This document shows, in pieces, positions 1-10,349 of a stretch of 64,000 bases of DNA. The notes beneath the pieces were generated by a model, which saw only the letters and a list, made by a program, of their open reading frames with translations, ran no database searches and had not been told where the DNA came from. Position 1 is the first letter of the stretch. Each line of letters opens with the position of its first letter. The position numbers and the translations under genes are program-made. The stretch is from Isoetes taiwanensis (lineage: Eukaryota; Streptophyta; Lycopodiopsida; Isoetales; Isoetaceae). The stretch is from contig JAJEKV010000017.1 of assembly GCA_021234155.1 (NCBI GenBank), positions 13,761,913 to 13,825,912 of the forward strand. The letters are read 5' to 3'.

Positions 1-2183
1 CGTTTATGTTTATAGATTCATGTTAATTGACAATCACTTTTTATGAAAGATGTAAATGTCCAAAAAACGAAAAACATTTTTGGTTACCTTGATGTAAAGC
101 TGCACACAGGCAACAAGCGTAATGAAAAGGGGTCTGCTACAAAGGTGGAGAGAGCCCGTTCTCAGGAGGGATGGTGGGTAGGTTGTCCTAAGCCTTGGCG
201 TAGACCTCAGTCACCCCAAAAAATTGCCTTGGTACTTCAAAAGGCACCCAGGCATTTGCAAACGGATGTTATAGCCCTGGTGCCGAAGCTTGTGGATTCA
301 TGAGAAACATCGATTAGCAGCTTATTCTTTGCTTGAACGGCTATAGAAGCCTGATGCAGAGTCTGTATTGTTAGCAGACATGCTAGACAGGAAAGCAGCA
401 GTAGCACAGGTGTAGTTTGTTGATTATTTATAATATGGATATTATTAGCTAATCCAGCACAGATCATTTCTGTCATTCTTCTTTAATGGTAAGCTTGGGT
501 GTGTTTTAGCGTCCATCATCTCACTGCAAAAAGATATGGCATTGGAACAAACTACGGACATGAGCCTCTTGTTAAATAAAGAAGAAGATGCACAGATCTG
601 CCTAGGTTGACCGAGCTTACCTCTACACAGTTTTCTCATGCAATGGCTGGCTTCCTAATGTTCTACCGTATCTCCTACAAATCCCTGTCTCCATGATATC
701 ACAGACAAAGTAACGGATGAAATCCATTCCTTTCGTTTACCAGCGTCAAAAGCGGTTTTACTTGCAACATTTTCACTACAATTAATATCAGCTAAGGTTA
801 TTGTTGCAACTTCAAAAAACCATGGTTTGTCTCAGTTGCTATGACTTACGTAGCAGGCAGAAAAACAACTGTGTCTAAGTTGTTGCAACAACAAATGAAA
901 CGTTGTATTATTCATTAATCTTCTTACTTTAGGGAATAATTGATCATAGACCTATATACCTGTACAACAAATAGCGCATCTATGAAGGAAATACTTGCTG
1001 CAATAAAATTCTGCTATATGCAACATTGTAAAAACATGTCCTGACCAAATGTGCTAGGAGTTCCCAACCAAATATCAGAATTTTGTCAGTAACTTCTAGA
1101 ATTGTAAAGTTAAAAAACAAACGAAGAGGAAATGGTCAAAATGCCCAGCATATCCATGCCTTCTAAGGAATTTTACTCTAATCGACGACGTGCAAACAAT
1201 ATAAACTCAAGGTGCTAGTTGGACTAGTAGCATTCCAATAGTATTGTTTCGGAAACGTTATTTCTTGACATCATTTTGCAAACTCATTTTCATTATGAAG
1301 AACATCATGGGAATTTCCAATAGATTTTTCTCAAATTTGATATTACTCGACCGCCATTAAGCAACCAACACCTTATCAACATTTCAGTCTACTTCCAATC
1401 CATGCACATCTTTACTTGCGCGCTTTCAACAAACTCATCAACTTACATCTACTATGAAGTTCTATTCTCTCTTGCTTCGATGCCTATTCTACTATAATGT
1501 CCATTTCATAAACATCCCATTCAAGTGGGCAACCCATTATGTAATAGTACCTTATTCACATATATTTGTTCTATGTTATAAAAGATTAACGCTTTCGGTT
1601 TTCTTATTAAGTGCGAGATATACCGGCGCAAGAGAGAGATAATACAACGTTGTGTAGGAGGGCATTGGTAGATCCTTTTCACTTCCATCAGATTTAAAGG
1701 ATGGCTCAAAATGGGATACTTTGTTGTGGGATTTGACATATGGGTGACCTTCCAAATGGCCTAGAAATTGTATCCTGCACTTCCAATATTTGTGTCTCAT
1801 GAATGTATAGTAGTTTGCAAAGTAAATTTAAGGGCAAATCTAAAGTCAATATGGCAAGTTGTAGCAAGTAGCAAGGATGTGAGAAGGATTCAATTAACTT
1901 TGATGGTAAATTGACTCCACAACTTCAATTGAAGGTTACTCTGTAAAAGATCTGGCGATGGATTGTCTTTGCCAACAATATGAACTATGAAATGACATAT
2001 GGAAGTCTAACATATGAACTATGAAATGACATATGAGTTAGGTTTCCAAGAAGTCTATACATTAACCTTGAATTTGAAGTTCAATTTTGGTATATATGGA
2101 GTACATAAGAAGATTAGTCGATGTACTACATTCAATTGTTATAAGCACGTAACTCGTTAGAGGTTATAGGCAGCATATCAACA
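1..2183. other. AT-rich intergenic sequence, no gene recognised
   Basis: I see no gene here. Open frames are short (at most 86 codons, at 43-303 on the plus strand), have no recognisable motif and overlap one another in different frames. The stretch is rich in A and T and has the look of ordinary plant intergenic DNA, with no repeat structure strong enough to call until 2184. Confidence 0.6.
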
Positions 2184-2310
2184 TGTCCATAGCTACGTGA
2201 TTGGTTGGTTACAAATGAAATACCTACCTGTCCATAGCTACTTGATTGGTTACAAATGAAATACCTACCTGTCCATAGCTACGTGATTGGTTACAAATGA
2301 AATACCTACC
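2184..2310 (+). repeat. Three-copy tandem repeat, units of 45, 41 and 41 bp
   Basis: Three head-to-tail units start with TGTCCATAGCTAC and end with AATACCTACC, at 2184-2228, 2229-2269 and 2270-2310. The first unit has an extra GGTT duplication (GATTGGTTGGTTAC against GATTGGTTAC). The second has one substitution (CTTG for CGTG). The near identity says the expansion is recent. It lies about 190 bp outside the copia insertion and is not part of it. Confidence 0.9.
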
Positions 2311-2492
2311 CCACAATGGAGGATACATCTGGCACCCTCCCAATGGACACCTCCACAATGATAGTATATTAGGTGGTAGGATCCAGGGAGGAAGTAATTT
2401 GGTGAATGTATCAAGTATATGGTTGCCACAACGTATACGAAGTCATGAGTTCGAAACTTCATTTGGCACTACCGAAGAAAGTGGAGAAAGTC

Positions 2493-2497
2493 TTGCA
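2493..2497. repeat. Target site duplication of the copia element (TTGCA)
   Basis: TTGCA directly precedes the TG of the left LTR and is repeated at 7114-7118, directly after the CA of the right LTR. A 5-bp duplication is the usual footprint of Ty1/copia integrase and fixes both ends of the insertion. Confidence 0.9.
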
Positions 2498-2725
2498 TGA
2501 AGAACTCAGGGATCACAAGATGATGGAGATCACAACAGTGATAACATTGATTGAAAGAACGGAATACAAAGAGCAGAAAAGAACTACTTGGGAGATTTCA
2601 AACTCTAAATAACAACGAAGAACACAAATCCCAGTGGAGATATTTAGGCCTCATGTTTAGCCAACAATTCATGCTGTAATTAGGTGACCGATGACCGCTT
2701 TAGGCTTGCGATGACACCGCCAACA
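2498..2725 (-). repeat. Copia LTR, downstream (3') copy
   Basis: Starts TGAAGAACTCAGGG and ends CGCCAACA. It is nearly identical to 6882-7113 apart from three patches. Near 2590 it has a simple GGGAGATTTCAAACTC where the other copy has a perfect hairpin. Near 2630 it has CCCAGTGGAG against CTAGGCAG. The last bases are CCGCCAACA against CCTGTCAACA. On the minus strand this is the 3' LTR. The sequence just inside it (2726-2745) is only weakly purine-rich, so the polypurine tract looks eroded. Confidence 0.93.
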
Positions 2726-2744
2726 CTCCACGCTTATCCGGTGG

Positions 2745-3245
2745 AGCCGAGGCGTAAAGGTCACTGTGATTGGCATGTCTCACGCTTGAACCGATGTCAG
2801 GGGGGACGACACGAAGAGCAGCAAGGCGATGCCGTTCAAATTTTGGTTTAGGAAGAGGTTTAGTGAGGATATCGGCAACCATGGATTGGGAGGAACAAGT
2901 GAGGTAGCTGAACGCGACCAGCTTGGACTTCTTCGCTAAGATAATGAAAGCGAAGTTTTGATGTGTTTGGTTTTGGGATGGAACCGAGAGTCTTTGGCAA
3001 GGGCGGTGGCACTTTGGTTGTCCGAGAAGATGGTGAGTGGAAGCTCCTGCTGCATTGGAAGATACGTGGTGACTTTGATGAGCCATTCGGCCTCTTTGGC
3101 AGCTTCTGGCAGCTATGTATTCGGCCGGTGGTTGAGAGTGCAAAGTGACGGATTGCTTCTTGGAACTCCGTAATGACCCCACCATTGAGTAAATAATGTG
3201 AAGCCCTGAAGTAGACTTGGCTTCATCCGGGTCTCCAAAGATGAT
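2745..3245 (-). pseudogene. Copia RNase H domain relic
   Basis: The C-terminal end of the copia polyprotein. The minus-strand frame carries KSTSGLHIIY, matching the conserved KSTSG start of copia RNase H. It is followed by an AEYIAA-like stretch (PPAEYIAARSC) and near the end by MVADILTKPLPKPKFE, the usual C-terminal VADILTKPL signature. The middle part, about 2950-3130, does not align in one frame, so at least two small indels have occurred. RNase H would remove the RNA template during reverse transcription in the cytoplasm. Here it is non-functional. Confidence 0.88.
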
Positions 3246-4401
3246 CAAAGATCGGAATATCCAATAAAGTGATTGGCGTGGAAGGAGGAAGGAGAACCAT
3301 ACGAATTCCGTAATCTTTGGTGGCTTGCGGTAGCTGAGAACTCGTTTTGAGCGATCCCGTGGCATGCCTGGCCTCGGTCATGAAGTTTAATCGAGGAGAC
3401 CCAGCAGAGTAGGCAAGGTCGCGTGTGGACATCATCGATAGTTGAGGCATCCAAGGAGATCATGTAAGGAATGTCTTGCATAAGGGCACGATCTTCATCA
3501 CCGAGGGCATTGAGCGCCAGAGAGTTTGGATCCCGGATCAAGGGGAATTGCACGACCATTGTCGGGCATACCAAACTTGGTGAGGACATCATGAGCATAT
3601 TGAGTTTGATCAATACGCAGCAAGCGTTGAGGCCGATTGCGGGTGATCCAGGGAGGCCTAGGCATTCGGGCCGATGTTGCCGAAGATCGTGCATTGAGAA
3701 GGCGTGTTGAGAGCTTGCTTGATAGTGTTGATCTTGGAGAGAGTTGCCGATAAGGACAACGCCATCAATGTATAGGCCGGAAGCGAAATCCGAGCCGCCT
3801 TGTTGGATGTACAGGTTGGTGCCGGAGTCTCCACTAGTGAATCCTTGAGCGGCAAGAACATATGGATTTTGTGATACCAAGCCCGGGGTGCTTGACGAAG
3901 GCCATAGAGAGCCTTATTGAGCTTGCAGACGAGATTCTCCTGGCCGGATTGAACATAACCTGCTGGCTGCTCCAGATAGATGTCCTCAGAGAGATCACCA
4001 TAGAGAAAAGCCGCTTCAACGTCCATCTGTTGGATTTCAAGATCATTTGCAGCAGCAAAGGAAAGGAGGATTCGGATCGTGGTCATCTTGACGACAGGAG
4101 AGTAAGTGTCCACAAAATCAACCCCTGCAATTTGGGAGAAGCCACGAGCTACAAACCGAGCCTTGAATCGATCCAGTGTGCCATCAGCTTTGTACTTGAT
4201 CTTGAAAATCCATTTGGAGGAAACCAACTTCCGGTCTGGGGGAAGAGGAACAAGCTGCCATGTTTGGTTGCGGTGAAGTGAAGCAATCTCCTGATCCATA
4301 GCCTGCTTCCACTGATATGCTTGGGGGCCAGACAGTGCTTGATTGTGGGATTGAGGGGTGGAAATGTCATGAGTATTGAATGCCGCCTGATAAGTCAGCA
4401 T
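3245..4401 (-). pseudogene. Copia reverse transcriptase relic (YxDD changed to YIDG)
   Basis: The frame from 4401 downward begins with the typical copia RT entry: AYQWKQAMDQEIASL, then TWQLVPLPP, SKWIFKIKYKADG, and then FKARFVARGFSQ, DTYSPVVKMTTIR, MDVEAAFLYGDL and KALYGLRQAPRAWY. After a frame change near 3870 the palm motif reads LYIDGVVLIG where copia elements have YVDD, so the second catalytic aspartate is glycine. The next conserved block (GDSGTNLYIQQGG, from the displaced frame) shows further slippage. The domain would have copied element RNA to DNA in virus-like particles. The glycine change and the frameshifts both argue that it is dead. Confidence 0.93.
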
Positions 4402-4549
4402 CTTCGGTGTGGGCTTCCAAGTTCGAGTGGAGCGACGAGGTGCTGGAGGAGAAACAACTGGCGGGTCTGAGGAGATGGGCGAGGGAGGATCAATGGGAAA
4501 TTCTGTTGTTGGAGCGGGGAGTGAACGGCAGTGGGAGGTGATGGGTCAG

Positions 4550-5740
4550 GGGATTGAATGGGCATAACAAAGTGGTGTACTCGAGGTGTGGGCGTGGAGA
4601 GCAGCGGCAGATCCATGTTTGTCTTCAAAAAATTGAACATCCCGACGTGAAGTACATGCGTTTGGAGACCGGATTAAAGAGCTTGTAGCCTTTCTTGGTG
4701 GAAGAATAGCCAATGAAAATGGAAGGGATCTGCGGGAAGCAAAAAGCACTTCACCAGGTTGGCGGAGATTGAGTGCATGAGCCGGACAACCAAAGGTCTT
4801 GCAGTGGCTAAGATCCAGGAACTTGGCCTGTCCAAAGTTGGAAGGGAGTTTGCTTGGAGGAGGATTTACGTGGAACAAGGCGATTGGCGAAGGTAGACCG
4901 CCAGCAGGTAATGCGCCTTCAGCCTAAAGCCAAGGGAAGTCGGGCTTGAAGAAGGAGGCAGCGGGCCATGTCTTTGATAGTGCGATTCATGCGTTCAGCC
5001 AAACCATTTTGTTCCGATGTGTGCCGGCAATGGAGGTCCACGTGCTCAATGCCTTTTTGAGGTGCAAAACCGCTGCGGCATAGATAGATGAAGTATACTC
5101 CCCTCCATTGTCACTCATGAGGCTGGCGGAGTGGCGACCCAATTGGGTGTGTACCGGGCAACATAAATTTGAAAGTAATGGAAGACTTGAGACTTTCGAT
5201 GAAGAAAGAATACACGGTGTAACGGGTGGCATCATCTATGAAGGTCGAGGAAGTAAAAAGAACCTCCAACAGAGGCGAGGGTGTCGCCGGAAATATCCTT
5301 TGCGTGAACTCTTCGCTGGGAAGTGTGCATCGATGAGGATCATGTGGAAATGGGAGCTCGGTGTCGCTTCCCCATGGTCTGCGAATCGCAGGCGAAGAGA
5401 ATGATAATTGTGATGGGAGGCCGTGGTGACATTGGATTGAAGTGTTTCATGAACACTGCCGATGCCGCGTGACCCAATCGTCGTATGTGCCCATTGTTCA
5501 TCGATAATTTGGGTATGCAAAGCAAATCCGGGGAACAAAGGTGTGCGGCTTGTATAGATTGCCGAATGTCGGTGTGTGGGTAGCCATAACCTTTCTTGTG
5601 CGGGGAATCAATGATGCGAGCTTCACTAGAATTGAAATCCACCTTGAAGCCGAGCCTGCTAATTGTGCCACACAAAGAAGCTTTTGATCGAGACCCGGAA
5701 CGAGAAGAACATTGGCTCTTGGAGTCGCGAAAGTTCCCAA
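4550..5740 (-). pseudogene. Copia integrase relic
   Basis: Minus-strand fragments in shifting frames. A frame at 4987-5235 contains SLMSDNGGEYTSSIY, the copia integrase block with the second catalytic aspartate and the DNGGEY motif. The frame at 5236-5538 carries a HFHMILIDAHFPAKSSRKG region, where the integrase entry lies. At 4660-4880 are PSKLPSNFGQAKFLDLSHCKTFGCPAH-like pieces, matching the conserved FGCPAH stretch downstream of the core. Each piece is recognisable, but there is no continuous frame, so at least five indels or stops separate them. Between integrase and RT, 4400-4550 is proline-rich, as expected for this family's linker. Confidence 0.88.
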
Positions 5741-5910
5741 CCAGCATTCAACAAATCCCGATGTGGGAGGCAACAAGCCGATGTCCATTCTTTGGTGGAG
5801 ATGCAGTCGGCCGGGACAGGAACTGTGAGTGAAGAAAATCACTTTTTATACCTGTCATATGGTGAGATGCTGCGCTATCGATCCACCAAGTATTGGTGCC
5901 AGGAATGGCA
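5740..5910 (-). pseudogene. Copia aspartic protease active-site region
   Basis: The minus-strand frame reads NTWWIDSAASHHMTG, the copia protease signature, in which WxxDSGA/DSAA holds the catalytic aspartate (codon at 5877-5879). It lies directly after the Gag portion and before integrase, as in all copia elements. The enzyme would have cleaved the Gag-Pol polyprotein. The motif is intact but the surrounding frame is not. Confidence 0.88.
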
Positions 5911-6852
5911 TGTGCTACTGTCATGAAGGCTCCTGCTGGCTGCAATTGGGCCTCAGCGTTGGTGTAGCTCGCATTTCCGGTTGAGATCGGCGGTTTTGCA
6001 GCAGTGGTGGTGGTGCCGGGCTTTACCCGGCCAAGTATTTCCAAAGAACCCTCACCGAGGTGCCCCCGGCGTCGGCCAGTGGATGCAACGAGGACGTTTG
6101 TCCTCTTTCCCGGTCATCCGCTGATCGAGTTTTGGGGGCCTTGTTGGTGGTGAACAAGGCTAACTGAGGATCGGATGATCCCTGCTGCTGTAATCGTACC
6201 TCTTCCTGTAAGATCTTGGCGCTTACTTCTTCCCATGTGAGAACATGAGTATTATTAGAGAGCACGACCACCAGATTTCCATATGCAGCGGGGAGGCTTG
6301 AGAGAAGCGTGAGACAATTGTCTTTGCTCCATGGCGGGAGCAATTTGAGCATAGCTTGATTTCACCGGCCTCCTCTAAGCGATCCATCAGATTGGAGTTT
6401 GCCAATGTGCGGACTCATGGATTCTCCATCACGTACTTTGGTGGCATACGGTTGATGCCCGAGCATGACTTGGGTGGCGAGTCTTGCTTTCAAATAGGCG
6501 CATTGAGTTTGGACCAGCATTCGGCTAATCGTGGGAGACCTTGATTCGGTTGAGAATGGTGTGATGGGATTTACAAAATGAGGCGTGTGAGTGCTCGGAG
6601 AATCTTTTGCCATCCATTTCTTTGCCGCAGACGGATCTCCCTCGAGGTTTGGTCTCTTTCAGTTGACAATCTCCCATAATCCTGCTTTGCTTCAAAAAAG
6701 GTCCGCGATCGATATTTCCACATCGGAAATTCTCTCCTTTGAATTTTTCAATCCCAAATTCTTTTCGGGCCTTTTGTAGGATCGAACAATTCCGGTGATG
6801 CGGGTGCAATCACAGCAGCGGTGACGGAGGATGTTGCAGAGTTGGTGTCCAT
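5910..6852 (-). pseudogene. Copia Gag (UBN2-type) relic
   Basis: The best start is the ATG at 6850-6852, 18 bases from the primer binding site, giving MDTNSATSSVTAAVIAPAS. Blocks typical of copia Gag follow in alternating frames: IEKFKGENFR with an MWKYR-like motif, then LMDRLEEAGEIK, and then TLLSSLPAAYGNLVVVLSNN with a YEEV-like WEEVSAKILQEEVR. The RNA-binding zinc knuckle expected near 6060 is not legible. Gag would form the particle shell. Several single-base indels (for example near 6720 and 6360) break it. Confidence 0.85.
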
Positions 6853-6869
6853 CTCTTGAGTAGCGCCTG

Positions 6870-6881
6870 GCTCTGATACCA
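6870..6881 (-). other. Copia primer binding site (initiator tRNA-Met)
   Basis: On the minus strand, directly after the 5' LTR, the sequence reads TGGTATCAGAGC. This is the classical 12-base match to the 3' end of plant initiator tRNA-Met used by copia elements to start minus-strand DNA. It fixes the orientation of the element and the inner edge of the 5' LTR. Confidence 0.95.
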
Positions 6882-7113
6882 TGAAGAACTCAGGGATCAC
6901 AAGATGATGGAGATCACAACAGTGATAACATTGATTGAAAGAACGGAATACAAAGAGCAGAAAAGAACTACTTGGAGCTGAGATTTCTCAGCTCTAAATA
7001 ACAACGAAGAACACAAATCTAGGCAGATATTTAGGCCTCATGTTTAGCCAACAATTCATGCTGTAATTAGGTGACCGATGACCGCTTTAGGCTTGCGATG
7101 ACACCTGTCAACA
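6882..7113 (-). repeat. Copia LTR, upstream (5') copy with internal hairpin
   Basis: Starts TGAAGAACTCAGGG and ends TGTCAACA. On the minus strand this is the 5' LTR and should hold the element's promoter. Near 6978-6997 it contains a perfect inverted repeat (GAGCTGAGA-TT-TCTCAGCTC) that is destroyed in the other LTR. Adjacent on the inner side is the primer binding site, and on the outer side the TTGCA duplication (7114-7118). Confidence 0.93.
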
Positions 7114-7118
7114 TTGCA
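7114..7118. repeat. Target site duplication of the copia element (TTGCA)
   Basis: Second copy of the 5-bp duplication; see 2493-2497. Confidence 0.9.
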
Positions 7119-7689
7119 TGCATTATGTTAAAGGAAAGATTCCTTCTTAAATACCAAGTGGAAATGATGGATTGAGATAGTCAATCATTCAATAAATTGC
7201 CGGTTTGAATTGTCTTTGATATTGGACATTGCAAGCTATGTGGAGGATGTGGTAAGTTGTGGTGCAAAGTTTCAGATGTGATAATGACAAGATAAGACGA
7301 AAGCTTATCTTCTTTGAGGGCCATGAACTCCAAAGTGTGATTGTGTGGTTTTGGATAGTAGCTACGTGAACATGCAAGGGATATGTATGAATGAAGTAAG
7401 GAGTGTATTGTAGTCACAAGGCCATTGTGAGGTTTAGATTTGAGAGTAAAATTAAATTGCTGATCGCCACGTGGGAAAAGGATTTGGAAGGATACACAAC
7501 TAAGTCAAAGAAGTAGTTGGGAATATTTGAAACTTAGCATACAATATTACACTCATCAAAAGAAAAGGTGGCAAAGATTTCATAAGCCACTTGGAACCGT
7601 AAATGACAAATCCAATCATTGAAAGAGAAATGGAAATGGAATGTAGCAGGCAAAAGGTATAATTCACACTCTATTCATGAACAATATAT
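7119..7689. other. 3' flank of the JINGUBANG-like gene, no gene seen
   Basis: This stretch separates the copia element from the stop codon of the WD40 gene and should contain its 3' untranslated region and polyadenylation site. I see no ORF with recognisable features and no repeat. Short minus-strand frames at 7181-7417 overlap one another and look like chance. Confidence 0.5.
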
Positions 7690-9147
7690 TCATGTGAATC
7701 TAAGTGGGCTCCCCATTTGAAATGGGGAAACGGTATTGGAGTTCAAGGAGATCCACCATAGTCTGAGGTGCCCATCTAAAGTGCCTGTATAAACAAGGCA
7801 ATCTCCCATAGAATCCATAGAAAGAGTTAAGCTTTTAACAGGGCTATTATGATCAGGCAAAGCAGCAATGCAGACATGGTTTCCTCCATCTTCTCTTCTC
7901 CAAACTCTAACACAACCATCAGCAGAACCACTGCATATGATGTTGCCTATGGAAGCCACACAAAGCACGGCGCGGCGGTGGCCGCGCATGATGCCGAATG
8001 CGCGGCTATCCTTTGCAATCATATTGGTGTTCCAAACAACAATGGAGCCATCACTGGTTCCAGCATATAAGAAGTGCTCATTTGAACTGAGTGCCAAAGT
8101 GTTGACACCTGACTTGTGAAGCAATGTTGCAACCCAACCATGTCTCCTCCTTCTTTCCTCCCACACTTTAACCTTCTTATCTGCAGATCCTGTGTATACA
8201 AATCCTCCTCTGGACACTGCCACAGCATTCACCGCATCATCGTGCACATATATTGATTCCAAGCATTTGAAGTCCTTTGCTCTCCAAATCTTCATCGTCC
8301 TATCCCATGACACAGAATAAATCTTTGACCCGTTTGGGTGGAGCTGTAGAGCCGAAATCGCATCAAAATGCTGCATCCAGAGGCATTTTTTATTCCTAGT
8401 AATTTGGATGTAATTCTTTGACAGGAGGGCAGCGGAGAGGAAATCCTTAAGGGTAGGCAACGAGGCCACATGTTTGAATTTTTGATGTCTGTTGAGGCGC
8501 CAGACTCTGATTTTATGATCCTTATGGGTAGTGAGGAGGCGATCAGAGGCGACGATAATGCATTTTACGGCTCCATGGCTGGTGCCAAATTCGCCGAATC
8601 TGGCGAGGTCAGCTGGGCGCCAGATTCGGATGTCGTCGTCTTCGGAGCTGCTGTATAGGCATCCGCCGGACAGGACCAAAGAAAAAACACTGCCCTGGTG
8701 TGCCTTGACACAAGCCAGACATCTCCAATCCGCTATTCTTTCATCTCCAAACTGCCACAGTGGAGACGCTGCTGCATTTGGCGACGGAGAGCCATGAATT
8801 GGGGAGGCTTGCAAGCTCTGGAACTGCCATGGCGACGGGCAGAACGATTGCAGAGGAGAATTCTGGAGGCTGAAATTGCCCGAACGGGGATAGGTAATTC
8901 GGGAATTCATGCATCCGTCTGTGAGGAAAAACTCAGAGCCTGCTGCATCATAATAATACATGTCATCATCGGATTGAATAAATTCGTTGGATTGAGGGAA
9001 GGCCTGGCAGCCCTGGCACGAACAGGCCACCGATTTGGGTGCAAATGGGCTCTTCTTACAGCCGACGACTTCAGAGCGAGCAAGCGCCTCCATTAACCTC
9101 ATGTCTGTCTGCTGCGTTAGAATAATTCTGAAGAGCATCCAATCCAA
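7690..9147 (-). CDS. JINGUBANG-like WD40-repeat protein, intronless, intact
   Basis: An uninterrupted 485-codon frame encoding a seven-bladed WD40 propeller. Repeats end in IRIW (about residue 175), IRVW (215), MKIW (287), VKVW (328), IVVW (371), VRVW (416) and LRLW (464). Between blades 2 and 3 lies an insert (about 217-256) with LPTLKDFLSAALLSKNYI, a stretch diagnostic of the plant JINGUBANG family. The N-terminal 140 residues are low in complexity and serine/proline-rich, with no signal peptide or membrane span. Arabidopsis JINGUBANG is a cytoplasmic and nuclear WD40 scaffold that restrains pollen germination in wet conditions; family members are also linked to stress and hormone signalling. 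The role here is inferred from the family. Lack of introns is usual for it. Translation may start at Met1 (9147) or Met16 (9102, MRLMEALARSE), and the latter looks equally natural. No frameshift or missing blade is seen. Confidence 0.9.
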   Translation of the reverse strand: MDWMLFRIILTQQTDMRLMEALARSEVVGCKKSPFAPKSVACSCQGCQAFPQSNEFIQSDDDMYYYDAAGSEFFLTDGCMNSRITYPRSGNFSLQNSPLQSFCPSPWQFQSLQASPIHGSPSPNAAASPLWQFGDERIADWRCLACVKAHQGSVFSLVLSGGCLYSSSEDDDIRIWRPADLARFGEFGTSHGAVKCIIVASDRLLTTHKDHKIRVWRLNRHQKFKHVASLPTLKDFLSAALLSKNYIQITRNKKCLWMQHFDAISALQLHPNGSKIYSVSWDRTMKIWRAKDFKCLESIYVHDDAVNAVAVSRGGFVYTGSADKKVKVWEERRRRHGWVATLLHKSGVNTLALSSNEHFLYAGTSDGSIVVWNTNMIAKDSRAFGIMRGHRRAVLCVASIGNIICSGSADGCVRVWRREDGGNHVCIAALPDHNSPVKSLTLSMDSMGDCLVYTGTLDGHLRLWWISLNSNTVSPFQMGSPLRFT

Positions 9148-9343
9148 CTCCCCTTTTTATCTCCTACATTACATTCTTACGCGTCCAGCACACCTGTCCC
9201 TCCTCATCCCTTTTCACACCTGCCTCATTTTCTGCTCTTTTTTTCCCGTAAAGATACTCTTACTGAAATTACGCGCTATTTACACTAAAATTGCAACCCG
9301 TAAAACATCACTCCCGTCTCTTTTCGTAATGGATTCTTCTTCC

Positions 9344-9351
9344 TTTAAATA
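9344..9351 (-). promoter_or_regulatory. Candidate TATA box of the JINGUBANG-like gene
   Basis: On the minus strand this reads TATTTAAA, about 200 bp upstream of the first ATG. It would place the transcription start near 9315 and give a 5' leader of about 170 bases, a normal plant arrangement. It is the best TATA-like match upstream of the gene, but the assignment is positional only. Confidence 0.45.
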
Positions 9352-9395
9352 CACACAGACACTATATTCACTACTCTCGTGCTCCCTCAAATCAG

Positions 9396-9640
9396 CCACA
9401 TGTAGCTAACACGTCATATTTAGTTAGCACACACATTAAGAAATTTCTTGTATCCTTTCATGTATGACGTCCTCCGCATGACATCAATTCACTCTCTAAC
9501 AAGTACACCTTATAGGTCATAAGATCCAAGCCAAATGAAAAGAACAAGAGACTTATAGGATTGGAAACCTATATCCAACAAATTGTTGACACTAAGCGAC
9601 ATGACGAGACAAACTTCCTTTGACCCTCCTCTCTTCATTA
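9396..9640. repeat. Diverged direct repeat, copy 1
   Basis: This copy runs from a block reading ATGTAGCTAACACGTCATA, through CATAAGATCCAAGCCAAA, to GACAAACTTCCTTTGACCCTCC. The same blocks recur in the same order at 10350-10550. The family is unknown. It could be a pair of old LTRs or two insertions of one short repeat. The 700 bp between the copies contains no recognisable coding sequence. Confidence 0.65.
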
Positions 9641-10349
9641 ACATGAAAATGATTCTATGCATATTAACAAACTTCAAGCTTGAAACACTTCTTTAAAATA
9701 TCGATTGATGGTCCCTTCTATAGCATGACATATCATCACAAATGTTCTATAAAATCTTGGACAAATCTATCAAATTATATTTAATATACAACAAATCCCA
9801 CTTAAATTCTATGAAGTTAACACTTTCAATGAGACGTGGCATTATTATGTAACTTGAATCACATGTTTAATAAGTCCAGAAATAGATGCCTCGTCCAGCA
9901 TCCTTTTTAAGCATTTTTGTCAACCAAAGTTTATAAACACCCCAGGAGGCTAAACTGCCTCTTATTGAAATTTTTGTGTGCTTTGATCGACGAAAGGGAT
10001 GCTTTTCTAAGGCTTTGTTGTATGTTCATCACCCTAAGAATGCAGGTGGAATATGATCACCTAGAATAATCACAAGTCATGACAACTTTGCCACGTCCTT
10101 TTATATTTTATTGGTGATGGAATTGCTAGATTCGAATTTGAGTTCTTAATAATAACATGTAAATAGACCACTACCAGGAAATGTTCTCTTTTCTCTTCTT
10201 TTAGTGCACCTTTTCCAAGTCTTAGGAAAAAAAAGGCAAAACAATATATAATTTGAGTATTCAGATGAAAAGCAACAATTTTTTTAATTCTCAAATAACA
10301 TTGGCACTCAATGAGAAGCTCATAACCAACATTTGTCATGCTATGTTTA
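9641..10349. other. Sequence between the diverged direct repeats, no gene seen
   Basis: AT-rich, with scattered stops in all frames. The longest open frame (10070-10339, minus, 89 codons) has no recognisable motif. If the flanking repeats are LTRs this would be the body of a very decayed or non-coding element. Confidence 0.4.

Larger units (their letters stand above)
2498..7113 (-). mobile_element. Full-length but decayed Ty1/copia LTR retrotransposon
   Basis: A 4.6-kb element bounded by two near-identical LTRs of 228 and 232 bp (TG...CA ends) and a TTGCA target duplication. Read on the minus strand it has the initiator-tRNA-Met primer binding site, then Gag, protease, integrase, reverse transcriptase and RNase H. 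That order, with integrase before RT, is the copia signature. The internal region is about 4.16 kb, shorter than the roughly 4.5 kb of many autonomous copies. Its single reading frame is broken into about ten pieces by small indels and stops, and the RT active site is altered, so it cannot move on its own. The similarity of the LTRs outside three patches suggests that insertion was not ancient. Confidence 0.95.

Noticed and set aside
2300-2500. Plus-strand ORF running up to the copia LTR
   Set aside because: It is only 67 codons, has no motif and runs into the LTR.
7849-9096. Plus-strand ORFs over the WD40 gene
   Set aside because: They lie opposite a continuous WD40 reading frame and are shadows of it.
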